Source of the DNA: Capra hircus
Taxonomy: Eukaryota; Chordata; Mammalia; Artiodactyla; Bovidae
Length of the DNA: 64,000 bases
Direction of reading: 5' to 3'
NCBI RefSeq assembly: GCF_001704415.2
Contig: NC_030824.1
Coordinates: forward strand, 31,367,022 to 31,431,021
Below the pieces are notes generated by a model. That model saw only the letters and a program-made list of their open reading frames with translations. It was not told the DNA's origin and made no database searches. Below, piece after piece: positions 1 through 13,100 of this stretch (its first letter is position 1; every line of letters begins with the position of its first letter). A program made the translations under genes and the position numbers.

Positions 1-1284
1 TTTTTGTTTGAAAAGAAGGCAGCTTAAGACATCCGTGGATCCCGTAGGAATCTTTTTTTCTTTGACTTTAAACGCTCATTTCCCTAATTCCACATTCCCA
101 TGAGCATTTTCACAGCTGGGTTAACTGCCCACACTCCCTCGGGAGCTCATCACGGTTGTTGTCTAATTGGTCCTAGAACCTGTCTTCTGATACTTCTGAT
201 ATCACCAGTGGTTCCACTTCATCTCTGGGGATCACTCCTCACAGAGCATCGATCCCACTTGGTCCTGGAAAATACGAGAACTCAAGTTTTAGTAACTGTT
301 GATGAGTATTATCATATGGATAATCACAAATTTTGCTAAAAAATACTCCTATTAGATTGGTTCTTGTAATAGAAAATGAAGCTATGGTTATATTAGTGTA
401 ATGTTTTTCTGGATGTTTTCTGTTTAAATAAGGGAGAAAGAAGATGGATGTCAAGACTGAATTAGAATTTGGCCCCAAATGACAAATTTCTAGAGTCAAG
501 ATACAAAGTGAAAAGTGTAGTTTTTGGAGCCTTGTACTTGGAAGCTTTAGTATCTGGGCTTTTTTATATATATTAGAACAAGCAGTCTCTTCACATATTC
601 ACCACATTGCTCACCATGTAATACATGAACCCCAAATAATAGTGGTGATTATTCCTAACATGAGGGGAGTATGCATAAAGAAGTTGGATTTCTGTAGGTG
701 AAATGCTACCCAGAAAGTGCTTTTTCAGTTACCTGACTCAGTGCTGACAGTTGCCCTGTATTTTATTGAAAGTGTCTTAGACTAAATGATCTAGAATTTT
801 TTTTTTTTAATCTCTCAGAGAAAGGTGTGCTTTTCAGAAAAGGGATTGTTATGTGTGTGTGTTTCAAGTGAGAATGGAGTGGCTGTAACTTGAAAGCCAC
901 ACGGAAGCTATGTTTCTTAACAGACAACAGGATATACAGATTAATTAATCAGCTACTTCAGTATTTCTGTGGAAGATTATATAGTTTATTTTAGGTCCCA
1001 CATAAACCTTTTCGTTTTGAAAAAAAAAAAGCAACTGTCTTTCAGATGACAAGCTTTCAGTGATTCTGATTTATTATAGAACTCTTCTCACTCTGCCAGG
1101 TGTCTTTCTTTAAGGTGATGAAATTAGTTGACTAGCTTATAAGTGACTCTGCATGGGAGTGTGTGTATGCAGGCACACACTTTTTCTCTGATTGTCAGAT
1201 GTTAGGATTATTGTATATTAGGCGAGATTTTGTTCTGCCAGAGTTAACTACCAAAGAAGAAGTTGCTTTTGTCTCTTAAAAGCA

Positions 1285-1445
1285 ACCTCTGGGCTGTGGA
1301 CCAGTACTTCCTGTCAGATCAGCAGTGGCATTAGATTAGAAATAAAGTGCACGATAAATGTAGTGTGCTTGAATCATCCCAAGACTGTACCCTGCTCCCC
1401 CATCTGTGAAACTGGTCCCTAGTGGCAAAAAAGTTGGGGACTGCT
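1285..1445 (+). repeat. Ancient interspersed repeat, family uncertain
   Basis: The block running from a GAAATAAAGTGCAC stretch to GTTGGGGACTGCT resembles a repeat I recognise from many mammalian introns (ending in a ...CCCTGGTGCCAAAAAGGTTGG-like motif), but I cannot name the family with confidence. Degenerate, so old. Confidence 0.4.
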
Positions 1446-2099
1446 ATCTTACATTATGAGGTTCTCTCTCAATTCATTTTACTTTTATTTTTTAAACAAT
1501 GACGTACTCTTCAATGAGGAACATAAGCCAGTAATGACCTCAAACAGTGCCAGCTTGAAGTGATATAAGGGTCTGCGGTGGAGCTGGAACAGCGGAGTTA
1601 CAGAATTTTCCTGTTTCACACAGATTTAATACTGATTCTTGGATATGTGATCTCAAAATTGCAAATACTGGATATTACCACAACATTTTGAAGATTAGCT
1701 TATAAATAGTAAATGATAATTGTAAAGAATCTGCAGGACAAATGAAAAACCAACCTCACTTATGTTTCAAGGTATATCACATACCTATTCAAAAAAATGG
1801 TGGATCTCAAACCATTGAAGAAATGAAAACTCTACTGGATGGCTCAGAAAGTGGTGTTGTGATGTTGTTGATATTGGAGATAAAGATGTAAAGTTTTAAT
1901 TTGTTTCATGAAAGTAAGAGTGAGCAATTGTTTCAGATCTATTTGATTTTGAAATTTGCACAAGAAACGACATTCATAAATTGATATAAGCAGCCATTTG
2001 AGCATTTCATCAATATCCATGAGAGTTTTCAAGTCAACCAATAAATTAATAAATACATTAAAGTTTAATGCTTAAGTGTATTCATTGCAGGTCCAGGCA

Positions 2100-2265
2100 T
2101 CCAGGAATCTGTCTCTGCCATCTTTTCACTTTACATTCTTGATGGAAATGACTTAACTTTTCTGAATCTTATTGTTTTTAAAATAGTCATAATAATACCT
2201 AGTTCGTGAGATTCTTATAAGAACAGGGCCTGGCACACAGAAGCTGGTGTATAGGTGATCTTACT
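2100..2265 (+). repeat. MIR-like SINE remnant
   Basis: Contains the core-region pattern of MIR (CATAATAATACCTA followed by GAACAGGGCCTGGCACACAG). Degenerate and about 165 bp long. Confidence 0.5.
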
Positions 2266-3387
2266 GTTGGCTACTCCTGGAGAAAATGGGCCACAGCCTT
2301 ACATTTTGGAATATATGGTACTTAGATCATAGGCTTTCTCCTCCTAATAAAGGAGTCCACTTTTCTGTTTTGAAGTGAAGTTCACACAGGTTTTCTGTTC
2401 AGTGCTTTCTATCAACATTCAATAGAAAAGGCTTCTTAAAGGTATTTGCTGGAAAATATCAGTCATATGACTAACAACCTTTCAATCAGGGTTAGTTGTA
2501 ATTATTTATTTTCCTTAACAGAATCCTAGTTGTTCTATTTGTGTTCAGATTGTGCTTATTTCATGAATGTAGGAATTAAGTTTTAGATTGTAATACATAC
2601 CACTTTAGCCAGTGAAGTTGGTGATTCATGTGTTATGAACCCTTAAAAACATGAGGGTGGTGTTTCTGCCCTGGAGAGAGGGCTGGGTGACCACTGCAAT
2701 TCAGGAGCTAATTCTCACATATAGAAGTATGTGTTTGGACAGAAAAGTGAAATTTTAATGTATATAAACTTTAACTAATTATTAAGTCCTATTTGTGATA
2801 CCTTGCTCCAAAACATTGTTTTAATGTAGGGAGATTGCAAGGAACTTTTGAAATAAGGCATGACCACACTTGCACCACTCCCTCCCTTCCCACCAAGAGA
2901 CATTTGTTCAAAGTATCCTTGAGTGGTGGTGTGAATGGATGGCAAGAACCACGCACCTTGTGTCCTGGCCAAACACACAACTGATGTGGAGGCTTTTACA
3001 GTCAAATGTAATGGGCTTATTCACACAAAAGCACAAACTCTCCAAGGTGTTATCACTTTGAGAGAATTCTCAGCTATGAATATTTGAACATTTATGCAAA
3101 AGAGTAATTGAACTGTAAGCATTATCATGATGAGGTTATTTACTTTGCAGAATTTAGTATGGTAATCTAACAGTGAGCTCTTCCATATAGATATGTGATT
3201 TGTTTTAAATGTGACATGTAAACTTTGGGGGAATATAATAAGTAAATTACTGTAAAGGTGATGGTAGGTAGGACAGTATCAAAAATAAGTGCCCCCCTCC
3301 CATTGAATTTGAAAACTATCTGATTTAAGCTGGTTGAAAAATGGCAGAGGGAATAGAGAGGGAGAGGGGCAGCTACAGGCGGAATCT

Positions 3388-3607
3388 GCTGCTGCTATTT
3401 AGTAGCTCAGCCATGTCTGACTCTGCAGCCCTGTGCACTGTAGCCCACTAGGCTCCTCTCTCTCTGGAATTCTCCAGGCAGGAATACTGGAGTGGGTTGC
3501 CATTTCCTTCTCCAGGGGATCTTCCTGACCCAGGAATTGAACCCACGTCTCTTCTGTCTCCTGCATTGGCAGGTGGATTCTTTACCACTGTTGCCACCTG
3601 GGAATCC
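3388..3607 (-). mobile_element. Bov-tA SINE (reverse orientation)
   Basis: Reverse complement of Bov-tA: the Bov-A part (TCTCCAGGCAGGAATACTGG) followed by the tRNA-derived part ending GCCACCTGGGAATCC. Near full length (about 220 bp). Ruminant-specific. Confidence 0.88.
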
Positions 3608-3654
3608 ACTAGGTGTGGTCTACAGGCTATTTTATTTAGCCACTGGACTACGTT

Positions 3655-3740
3655 GTTGACTGTATTCATTTTACAGAAGAAAGTAAGGTGCACAGAGGTT
3701 CGTTAACTTGCTCATAGTTGCTTGACTTGGGAGGAAGTTG
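3655..3740 (-). repeat. MIR remnant directly behind a Bov-tA
   Basis: CATTTTACAGAAGAAAGTAAGG...CACAGAGGTTCGTTAACTTG matches the reverse complement of the MIR core. Short, old. Confidence 0.45.
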
Positions 3741-4361
3741 AACAGAAGATAACTCATTATATAAAATGAGGCTTATGTCTTCTGAGCCTGACAGGAAGCT
3801 GGGAGAATATTAAGTTCTTACAGATTGCTAATCTTTTGGCAGGTTTCTCCACTAGATAAAAGCAGATTTTTGTAGAACTGTTCCTGTAAAGCATAGTCAT
3901 ACCAGTGTTTTAAAATGCTTACCTATGTTTTAATGAGAAATATTATTAGATTTATTGCATTATTATCTCATGACCCTTTGGGGAAAGCTCTGTTTCTTGC
4001 CTTAATTTATGAACAAAAGAAATTGTGTACTATGCAGGAGTCTTTCTCTTTGCTTTGTGGAATACTGGTGATGGATGATGTGTTATTCAAGTATGAGTCC
4101 TGGGTCTAGAGCATGTCTTAATGGGATATGAGAGGTAAAAGTGATTTCTGATGAATAATATTCAGCATCCAAATGCTCACTTTTTCTGGTGTTCTTAAGT
4201 ACTGTGAATTATAGAAATAAAAGTTTACCATAGTATAAAGTGGTCTTAAAACTGAGCTACCAAATATTATTCCTGTCTATTCAAGCTGTATGTAGAAACA
4301 GATCAGAGTGTGTCAGAACTCAGTGTTAGATCAGTTTTGGTAAAAGAAAAACTGTATGTGA

Positions 4362-4430
4362 GTGTCTGTGTGCGTGTGTGTGTGTATATATATGTATATA
4401 CACACACATATATATATACACACACACACA
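4362..4430. repeat. Alternating TG / TA / CA simple repeat
   Basis: A run of alternating purine-pyrimidine dinucleotides, TG-rich then TATA then CA-rich, about 69 bp, nearly self-complementary about its centre. Confidence 0.9.
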
Positions 4431-4447
4431 AAGAAAATATAACTTGC

Positions 4448-4588
4448 TTTTAAAATTTTATTATTATCATTATTATTTTTGGCTGCACCGTGCAATATGC
4501 TATATCTTGTTCCCCAACCAGGGATCGAACCCATGCTCCCTGCTGTGGAAGCATGGAGTCTTAACTACTAAATTGCCAGGGAAATCCC
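4448..4588 (-). mobile_element. CHR-type tRNA-derived SINE (reverse orientation)
   Basis: Begins with an A/T-rich tail then TTGGCTGCACCG, contains AACCAGGGATCGAACCC (B box complement) and ends GCCAGGGAAATCCC, the reverse complement of the GGGACTTCCCTGGC start of cetartiodactyl CHR SINEs. Confidence 0.8.
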
Positions 4589-5075
4589 AATATGACTTGA
4601 TTTGAAAGCGCAACTTGAGTCCTGCTGTGGGTGAGGAACTATGTCTGGAGCTGGGTGATGACTGACTGCTGCAGCCTTTTCTGGGAGCTGCTCAGTACCT
4701 GCTGGCATCTGAACTGGATTCCAGCCACAGGAATCTAGAACTGGGGGGAACCCTGTGTCTCCTCGAGTCTGCATGGGGTAATTTATGGTTGACTTGCCAC
4801 TCTGCTAGTTTCTGAGTGCCAGGCCCTCCTCTGTTTGCTTTATACCTGGTCATTCACTTAATCCTCACAACACAGGTTTTCCATAAATGAATGAATGAAT
4901 GGAAAATATAGGATACTGTATTTTCACTAACACCTCAGGAAAAAAAATGGGAAATGTGTTCAGGGATATACCAGCTCCTCCCCACACAGCTTGGAAACAG
5001 CATGAATAGCGCTCACAGAACTCCAGTGATGATCTGGGGCGACCAATCATTTGAGTAATGGATACAGCTTACATG

Positions 5076-5293
5076 AAGCTCTCCTGTAGCTCAGCAGTAA
5101 AGAATCCACCTACAATGCAGGGGATGTGGTAGGAGCCGTGAGTTTGGTGCTGGGTGGGGAAGATCTCCTGGAGAAGGAAATGGTAACCCACTCCAGTATT
5201 CTTGCCTGAATAATCCCATGAATAGAGGAGCCCTGCGGGCTACAGTCCATGGGGTCGAAAAAGAGTTGGGCACGACTGAGCGACTAAACAACA
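5076..5293 (+). mobile_element. Bov-tA SINE
   Basis: Starts with a degraded tRNA-derived head (GTAGCTCAGCAGTAAAGAATCC) followed by GGAAGATCTCCTGGAGAAGG and the Bov-A end GACTGAGCGACTAAACAACA. Near full length. Confidence 0.9.
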
Positions 5294-6102
5294 CGTTTGT
5301 AGTCACTGAGGATAATACTTACCTTAGGTGGTGTCCTTACTCGAGATGAACTGCCATGGAGGACTGGATAGGTTCTGACAATCACTCCAAACCTTGTGTG
5401 TTGTGTTGTAACTACTTTTTGTAATAAAGTGATTCTGGGATTGGTTGGAGACATTTTTAGTTAGGTGAGTTTCAACTGATGGTGACAGTGTATTTTCTGT
5501 TTTATTTTGAACTGTTGGATTTCTCAGCAGCCTGTAAAACTCTATTATGTTTCTGTTACATATCCAGGGATACGCTGGCCCTTTCTTGTAGAGCTGGAAA
5601 AACATGAATATAAGACATTTTCTCTGGGAAGGAAGGAGAGGGAAGAAGGGTAAAACCCTAGTCTCTACTATGTTAGCAAAACTTTGGGTAGTTTTACCAA
5701 TTCAGCAAAGTATTTATCCAGTGATGTCAGAGATTTCAGTTCTTACTCACTCATTTCATCTCAAAACCGAGTTCATTCAGTAGCTTGTGATTTTATAAAT
5801 GCCAATCTTTACATTAATAAATAAATCAAAGACTATCAAATGCCTGTTCATATATGAGTCTGAAGTCTTCTGTAACACTTATTACTTACAGCGAATTGTT
5901 AGAGCCTCCTTCTTTCTCCAGAAAAAAGAAAACAAACAAGTTATTAAATAATTGATACCTGGATTTTGAAAAACTGTGATTCATATTAAGTTTATGCTTG
6001 CTTTATGCATTTAAGAATCTGATTTAAATATATATCACCATTCCTATTTCTTAAGTAATTAATAGTGTTTATGGTTAAACTATGATTTAGTCATTTGCCT
6101 GA

Positions 6103-6181
6103 CACTACAATTGTGATTCACAAGTACCATTCACAAGTACCATTCACAAGTACACTACAATTGTGATTCACAAGTACCATT
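6103..6181. repeat. Short tandem 13-mer / 50-bp local duplication
   Basis: A 29-bp unit at 6103-6131 recurs exactly at 6153-6181, and the 13-mer CACAAGTACCATT within it is repeated at 6119, 6132 and 6169, with a partial copy at 6145. Confidence 0.9.
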
Positions 6182-6950
6182 TTTTAGGAGTATAGATTAC
6201 TTGATCCAGGAAAAATTTGAGTGGTAATGTATTCATATAATCAAATATTAAAAAATATATATATAAGTAGATTCCTTTGAACTGTGTTCTTAATGAATTG
6301 CTATTAAATATATTGATATTAAGATCAAAATGTGTAAAATGTATCAATTTCCCATTTACTTATTATTTAATTTTATTCAGATAACTACTGTGTGTAGTCC
6401 TGGCTTCAAAAACTTTTCTTATTTTTTGAACAGAATTTCTGTGATAAGTGGTGACTAGAGTCATAAGATAATTCACAACCTCATTTTAATCTGAAATTTG
6501 ACTGTATAGCATAGTGACAGTAATTCAAGTAGGCCCTTGATCAAGCCTGGAAAAACTAGGAATAAGTGAATTTTTTATTTTTGGCATCTTATACTTTTTT
6601 TTTTGGTATAATTTACTCAAACGGGGAGTTCCTGGCTCCCAAGGTTCAGGTGTCACTCTTTTGCCCTGAGGTTGAAACGTGGGTGTCTGTACTCATGTTT
6701 GCCCCCTGCCTCCCAGTTCCCATCTGGTTTATTTCCCTCTAAAAGACCCATTTTCCCTAGGCCTGTACTCGGGCTTCTAGTCTGTTGGTTGTGTGGCTGG
6801 GCCCCATCTGTGCATTTCAGACTCTTCCCTTATGGGAACAGCCTCCACACTCCTCCCATTCCATAACCTTGACTGATGTGTCCTGTCAGTAACATTTAAT
6901 CGTGAGACTGTTATCCCTGTCTATGGGAAAACATTTAAAGCTTTCTCAAA

Positions 6951-7245
6951 CATGACTTCCCGGGTAGCTTAGCTGGTAAAGAATCTTCCTGCAGTGCGGG
7001 AGACCCCGGTTTGATTCTTGGGTTGAAAAGATCCACTGGATAAGGGATAAGCTACCCATTCCAGTATTCTTGGGCTTCCCTGGTGGGTCAGCAGGTAAAG
7101 ATCCACCTGCAATGCGGGAGACCGAAGTTGGGAAGATCCCCTGGAGAAGGGAACAGCTATCCACTCCAGTATTCTGGCCTGGAGAACTCCATGGACTATT
7201 CCATGGGGTCACAAAGAGTCGGACACAACTGAGCCACTTTCACTT
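6951..7245 (+). mobile_element. Composite Bov-tA SINE (two tandem heads)
   Basis: A first tRNA-derived head (from 6951) runs to CCATTCCAGTATTCTTGG at about 7074, where a second copy starts GGCTTCCCTGGTGGGTCAG and continues to the Bov-A end ACAACTGAGCCACTTTCACT. This dimer is a known Bov-tA subfamily arrangement. Confidence 0.85.
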
Positions 7246-8449
7246 TTTCAAACATGATATCTATTCTAATATAAAGAAATAGTTAATGCTGAAGTTTATA
7301 TTCATTAATGAGTTTAACATCGTTTCATTGTCTGCAAAGAACAAAAGTAGTGGTGGGGAGAGGAAAAGCCATGTTTAAAAACTATGTTTGATTTATTTTT
7401 CTGTTGTGCATGACACCTACTGCAGTGACTTTCGGAATAGCAGAAGTTACCTTTGGAATTGGGGGTGTCTTATTTACCTTGGTATTTCCTGTCCCCAACA
7501 GAGTGTCTGACATAGCAGGTATTCAATAAGTCTTTACAAAATAGAATCGAGTTAAGCATGGAAGTATTTCTTCTTTCCTCTTTACATGGTCTTTTTGGTT
7601 CTTAGCCTGACAAAGCCACATAATTCTGCTCCTTGTGGCTGTAAGTGAGCATAGATGAATAGATTCTGGAGTGTCTATATTGTTAGCTTCAGAGCTCAGG
7701 CCTCCTGGTGCTCTCCTCATGGTGCATTTAGTCAGAAGAGATGACTAGCTGGTGGACACTGAAAAGAAGCGTGTCCTGTGAGACTTGAATAAATAACTGA
7801 GTAAAAGTTCGTTAGATAGATACATCTTTATTTGACATATTCAAGTTAATTTTTAAAAAGTCACACTCTGTGGCACATGTCAACCTGAGTTATCTCTGTA
7901 AAAGACAATCAATACAAATCAATTTATTGTTCTGTAATTGCATGTATTGAGTAATGCCTTTTAAAGTCACTGAGCCACTTAGTCACGTTTCTTCAGGTGC
8001 ATTTTGTGGCGAGTGACTGCATTAAACGAAGTGTAGCCAGGGTGATGAAGGGAATTTATCCTGCAGATATCCTGCATTGTGGATAAAATATATAAATTCT
8101 CAATTTAGGAATTTTTGCAAATCTATTCTTTGCTGGGAAATTGTTGTTTTCCCAATTTTATCTATTTCACATGTTCAATTATCGGGTAAAAAAGCATTCA
8201 TAGTGAAACATAGATCATTTTTTGCAACAATTTCACACATTTGTATAAACATCTCCCTACTCTGAGCTTCTCCAGCATATGTCTTTTTATCTGTTTATTT
8301 GGCATCTGTTTATATGCCCCTTAATAAATTTATGTTTAAATTTCTTTGTATATTTTGTCTCCCATGATGTTAAAAAATACAAAGTTTCTATGCAGACTAC
8401 TAAATGTTTTTTTTTTATGAAGAGATAGTTTTTTTTTTAATCTTTAAAC

Positions 8450-8830
8450 TTTTTATATGATTTAAAGGTTACTTTCCACTTACAGTTATTACAAAATATA
8501 GACTATATTCCCCATGTTGTACAATACACCCTTGAGCCTGTCTTATACCCAGTAGTTTGTGCCTCCCTCTCTTCCACTCCTCTGGTTCCCTGCCCCCTCC
8601 ACCCCCCTGCCCCCACCCCCTTGCCCCACCACTGGTAACTACTGGTTTCTTCTCTATATCTGTGAGTCTGCTGCTTTTTTTTTCGTTATATTCACTAGTT
8701 AGTTGCGCTTTTTAGATTCCATGTATAGGCGATACTATACCACTTTTGTCCTTCTCTGTCTGACTTATTTCACTTAGCATAATGCCATCCAAGTCCATCC
8801 ATGTATTACGTACTATTATATATCATGATC
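8450..8830 (-). mobile_element. L1 LINE 3' end (reverse orientation, old)
   Basis: Reads as the reverse complement of an artiodactyl L1 3' end: TACAGTTATTACAAAATATAG, a C-rich tract, then GAGTCTGCTGC, TTAGATTCCATGTATAGG, CTGACTTATTTCACTTAGCA and GTCCATCCATGT. Diverged. Confidence 0.75.
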
Positions 8831-10019
8831 TGCTTATTAAGTCAGGTCTGAATGGTGGTGGGTACAGATACACTGTACCTCTTTGTTTGGAACCCCAGGT
8901 ATGAACCTCATTGATCCTTGCCTTGAACCTGCATCACCTCCCCTGTGAAGAAATAGCATCTTGGTTTTGGAAGGAGAGAAGGGCAGAGGGCCCTGAAAGA
9001 GAAGGGAGTGTTGGCAAGGCAAACTCTTACTTGAGTTTTATTTTAGCAGTTAGTCTTTATTATTCAACAGCCAAATAGGATCAGTGTGCCAGCAGGAAAG
9101 AGAGATGTTATCAGTGTGCATAGTGTCAGTTAACATATATTTGGAAATATCAGGTTTATTATTGGTCAGTAGTTTGATATTATAGATAAACAGTACCTTT
9201 TTTGAATGCAAAAGAATTAATAATAACTTATAGGAGTCTAAGATTTTACTGCACATAGTAAGAGGAAAGGGGCTCAGTAAATACTTGTTGAATGGGTAAA
9301 TGTGTGAATGTTTCCTTTTTCAATGCATTTTCTCTGCATTGTGGGGAGTGATAGAAACGTTTGAGGAATGCTTAGTAAATCTGTTCAATAGATGCAGTTT
9401 GTATGTAAAGTTTAACCATGAACAAGTAGAATCTTGATTTTTATGTGTTTGTGTAGACATAGATAAATGTTGTCTATAACCTTCTCGATTCTGCATTCTC
9501 TGAGTTGATTCTGTGTTCTCTGAGAATATTCTTTTCTGTTTTCTCCATAGTGCCTGCATAGTTACTTGTGTAACCATAAACTTCCTCAGTTCTAAGATCC
9601 TCATCTTTTTAACCTTTAAATGTCATTGGGGCATACATGAACCTCAAATCTGTTTTCTTATTTAGGCTGTCTCTTGCCACAAAGTTGCATTTGTGCTGGC
9701 TGACAAATAGTAGACTAATTTGCTCATTGATGTATAATTTGAAAATTGTAGCCCATTGGACCAAGTTAATCTTAAGCACTAAATCTACCTGTTTAAGCAT
9801 TGAATTGAGTATGATTTAAGGCTCATTGAATGCCCTTAAACTTAATTTTGTGATTTTTGGTAAATAGGACAGTGTTTAGTAATTGTGAACTTAAAAAATG
9901 AAGGAACTTCATAGTACTTTTGGCCAAATGGTGTGAAATAGAGTGTAATACGATTTTTAAATGTCTTCTTAGAGTTCTTGATTCCAGTTGTAACTTGGTG
10001 TCTCCTGCTCCTTCCCCAG

Positions 10020-10151
10020 CTTCCTGCAGATTTCACAAAGCTGCACCTCACTGACAGTCTCCACCCACAGGTGACACACGTCTCCTCCAGCCACTCAGGA
10101 TGTAGTATCACTAGTGATTCTGGGAGCAGCAGCCTTTCTGATATCTACCAG
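10020..10151 (+). CDS. RAPGEF2: RAPGEF2 window exon 1 (residues 1-44), Ser-rich N-terminal segment
   Basis: 132 nt, phase 0 at both ends. Acceptor CTTCCCCAG at 10019, donor CAG/gtagga at 10152. Encodes [17 protein letters not shown] and then a Ser-rich stretch ending SLSDIYQ. The first codon is not a start: the human protein has about 20 more residues encoded upstream. An in-frame ATG at 9978 lies in the intron and is not a plausible start. No folded domain here. Confidence 0.96.
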
Positions 10152-13100
10152 GTAGGAAGATATTTCCTTGTCATTCGCTTCATCTCCATGTGTCCTGAGG
10201 AGTTCTGTGATTCTTCATTGATAGAATCTGTAAGGTAGATAGAAGTGTTTATATGTGCACAAGTGGACATAAATGGTAATGTTTATGCTTCACACAGACA
10301 TGCAGTATGTTGCACGTTTGTTTTAGGACGTCAGATTTCAGTCCGATTGTATTTGCCTCTGCTAGGACCTGTTACCAGAATCTTAAATAGAGTGGTCGCA
10401 ATGGGAATGTTTCCCTTGACTAAAATATTAGTGAATATTTTACTAATTTGACTATAGACATACTAGGTTTATGCCTCTTTCTTGACTAAAATTTTAGGGG
10501 GAAACATCATTATTATGCTTCCAAACTAAGTTTTTCTTAATAAAGCCTTGGGTATGACAAAAGGAAGAGATTATTAAGATTGAATCACTGAATTATTTTT
10601 CTTGTGTTATTTTTATTAACTGTAGGTTTGGTTATTTGTTCAAAATGAATTCTTATGATACTGATGGATAGAAAAGAAACTAGAACTATGGAATTTCAAA
10701 AACATTTTCAAAGCAAAACAATTTTAATTTTCAAGGAAGAGTTCATTTGCTTAGAAAATGCAAATTTAGGAAAAGTGACTAAAATAGGCAAAAAAAAAAA
10801 AAGGTCCTTGTTTTGGTTGTCTCTCAGTACATACAGCTAATATGAAATTTTGGATGGTTTCAGACAAAAGAACCTTACAAACTATAATTTTTGTCTCCTT
10901 AGGAATTTTAATATGAGGTGTCCATAAAAAAACCTTTCTTGGAAACGTTATAGTTGATGTATTCAAATGATGCTCAGTTTCTATTTAAAAGAAAAAATAA
11001 ACTTTACTAAAAGTAACTAAACAGAATACTGTCAGGGCAAAACATTTCTTTCTAAGTCTTAAATTTAGTAGTTCTTTAAAAATTAATTTTCTTTTTAGGA
11101 CACACTAGGTACCCACTTTTCTATAATTCAGAAGTGTTGTGGAGAGCTCACGGACTAGTAGGTGAAAGCCGCAAATGCAGTTATTTGCAGATTCTTGGCT
11201 GATTATGAACTTTAAAAAAATTTTTGCAATAAGAAATGTAATTATCTGACTCTTTAAAAGTAACTTTTCAAACTTCTACTTTGATGCATTATAAGTTAAC
11301 TTGTAACTAAATCTTTCAGAAGTAATCTCATTTTCATTCCCCACTCCCCCCCATACCTATTTTTAGAAGTTGATTTTTTTTTTTTTTTAATGTTTAGTCA
11401 AGAGTATTCCTTACAATAGAACAATGAACAGTGTCAGTAAAAGTCTTGCTTTGGCTTGTGTTAATCAAAACATCATGATAGAGCCTTTGCCTTCTACACT
11501 TTGAGATGCTCATACACTTTGAAGATCTGTAGTAAGAACACAGGTTGAGATCATAGAAGTTGCTCCTGTTTTCTCCAGGTATAGTATCAGCCTGAACAGA
11601 GCACCTAGAAGGTCAATTTATAGTAAGAATGAAGTGAGTTGTCTATGTCCTTTATGGGGGCATGTTCTGAGGGGAACTTCAGCTTTATGTTATTACCTTG
11701 GGTAGGTTGGGAAAAGGTGTGCAGAGATTCCTGATGGTACCTGCTGCCACTCTCACCCCCCAGCCCCCAATCAGGATGTCTGAAGATCCAGACCACGGTG
11801 AGAACTCCACCTTGCTCTGAGGGGGTTGGTGTTGACAGCTTGCAGTTTGACTTTAGTTTGGGATGTAGTTGGAAAAGAAGACTCCTGTGTATTTTGATTT
11901 ATTTTTGTTGCGTTTCAAGGCCATTCATTTCAAACTTGATGACAGGCATGTATCCTGTTAAGTTTATATCCTTCATAAGGAAAAATCCATGGATGTATCC
12001 AAGGATTTGGTTACTGATTATATAAGACTAACGTTAACTAGAGATCCCCAGGAGACCATTTCTGTTGCCTTTAAATCAGAAATTCTTAGGGTGAGAAGAA
12101 ACCTGGCAGATGCACCTGGTTCAGTGACCAGTCTTGTGTTTGAATCCCCTACTGCTTTTCTGTCAATCAAGCATCCAGTTGATTCTTCAACAGTTCCAAT
12201 GATGGACAACCAGCTCCCATCGCAACCCCTTTCACCTTTGTACAGTTCTGACTTGGGAGAAAGCTGTCATGTTGGAGTGATCTAATGCTCATGAAGTGGA
12301 TACAAAGAGGTTGGAATGAAATTCTGTGTGCAGGAGAGAAAAGGGTAGAATAATTTTTCCGAGAGGGTTGGAGGGGAGAAATTTAAGAGCAAGGTGGAGT
12401 CACTAGCTTTAAGAAAAGAAATGTCCTCTGCTTAAACAGGGGCTTATGAAGGTGGATTTGGAGTGGGGAGTTTGTGTCTGCTGTACCTGAATTCCCTTGT
12501 TCAGAGTGAGAGGGTTGGCAGATGAGAGAGTTTCACGGAAAGACACATTTTGAAATAATAGTTTCAGAGAGCAGGGGAGCAAATTGATCAGAGCATTGGT
12601 AGCTCAGTTGAGTTGGTGAACTCAAATACAAAGTGATTCCCCTCTGCCCTGATAAATAATTTTCTTCACAGCAAGCACAAAGAAAGCAAAGATTTGGCTT
12701 CCCCTGGGATTGATGCCTTATTAAATAAGTGTAGCAGAAAGACGGATGGAGCTGCACGTCCAGCTCTTTCTAATGCAGGGCTTTGTTTTTGCAGTCTTTC
12801 TGTCCAGGGTGTTTTCTCCTGGCTTGATCCTTTTCAGCCTTCATTTTTAAGGACCATCGTCTTAGAGAATTCTTTCCTTATTACCCTCTGAAAAGTAGAT
12901 CCTACATTTTGATTCCTTTCCTGGCTGGTCTTTTTTTTTTTTTTTTTTTTTTTAAGCTTTAATAGAAACAGTTATTACTTTCTAATTTGTTATGTCTGTC
13001 CCCCCAGAAGAAGGCAGGAACATCTCTATCTTGTCTCCACCTTCTCTCTAGAGCCTGGAATAGCACCAGGAAACCATAGGCATTTAGGAAAGATGTGTTG

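Larger units (their letters stand above)
1..10019 (+). other. RAPGEF2: Intron upstream of the first coding exon in the window (3' part)
   Basis: AT-rich non-coding sequence ending in a good polypyrimidine tract and CAG acceptor at 10019. It holds SINE and LINE fragments listed separately (3388, 4448, 5076, 6951, 8450), MIR remnants and simple repeats. I saw no exon matching the remembered N-terminal 20 residues, so that exon must be further upstream. Scattered short MIR/L2-like ends occur near 7430-7535 and 9260-9300. No RNA gene or promoter-like CpG cluster seen. Confidence 0.8.

Noticed and set aside
4448..4588. tRNA-like B-box motifs in SINEs as real tRNA genes
   Set aside because: They are the degenerate tRNA-derived heads of CHR and Bov-tA SINEs and do not fold as intact tRNAs.
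9978..10019. ATG at 9978 as an alternative translation start
   Set aside because: It lies in the polypyrimidine region just before a strong acceptor, reads low-complexity Leu residues, and the known protein continues upstream through another exon.
10065..10076. Internal CAG/GTGACA inside exon 1 as an alternative donor or acceptor
   Set aside because: The flanking sequence does not improve on the main sites, and the remembered protein reads straight through.
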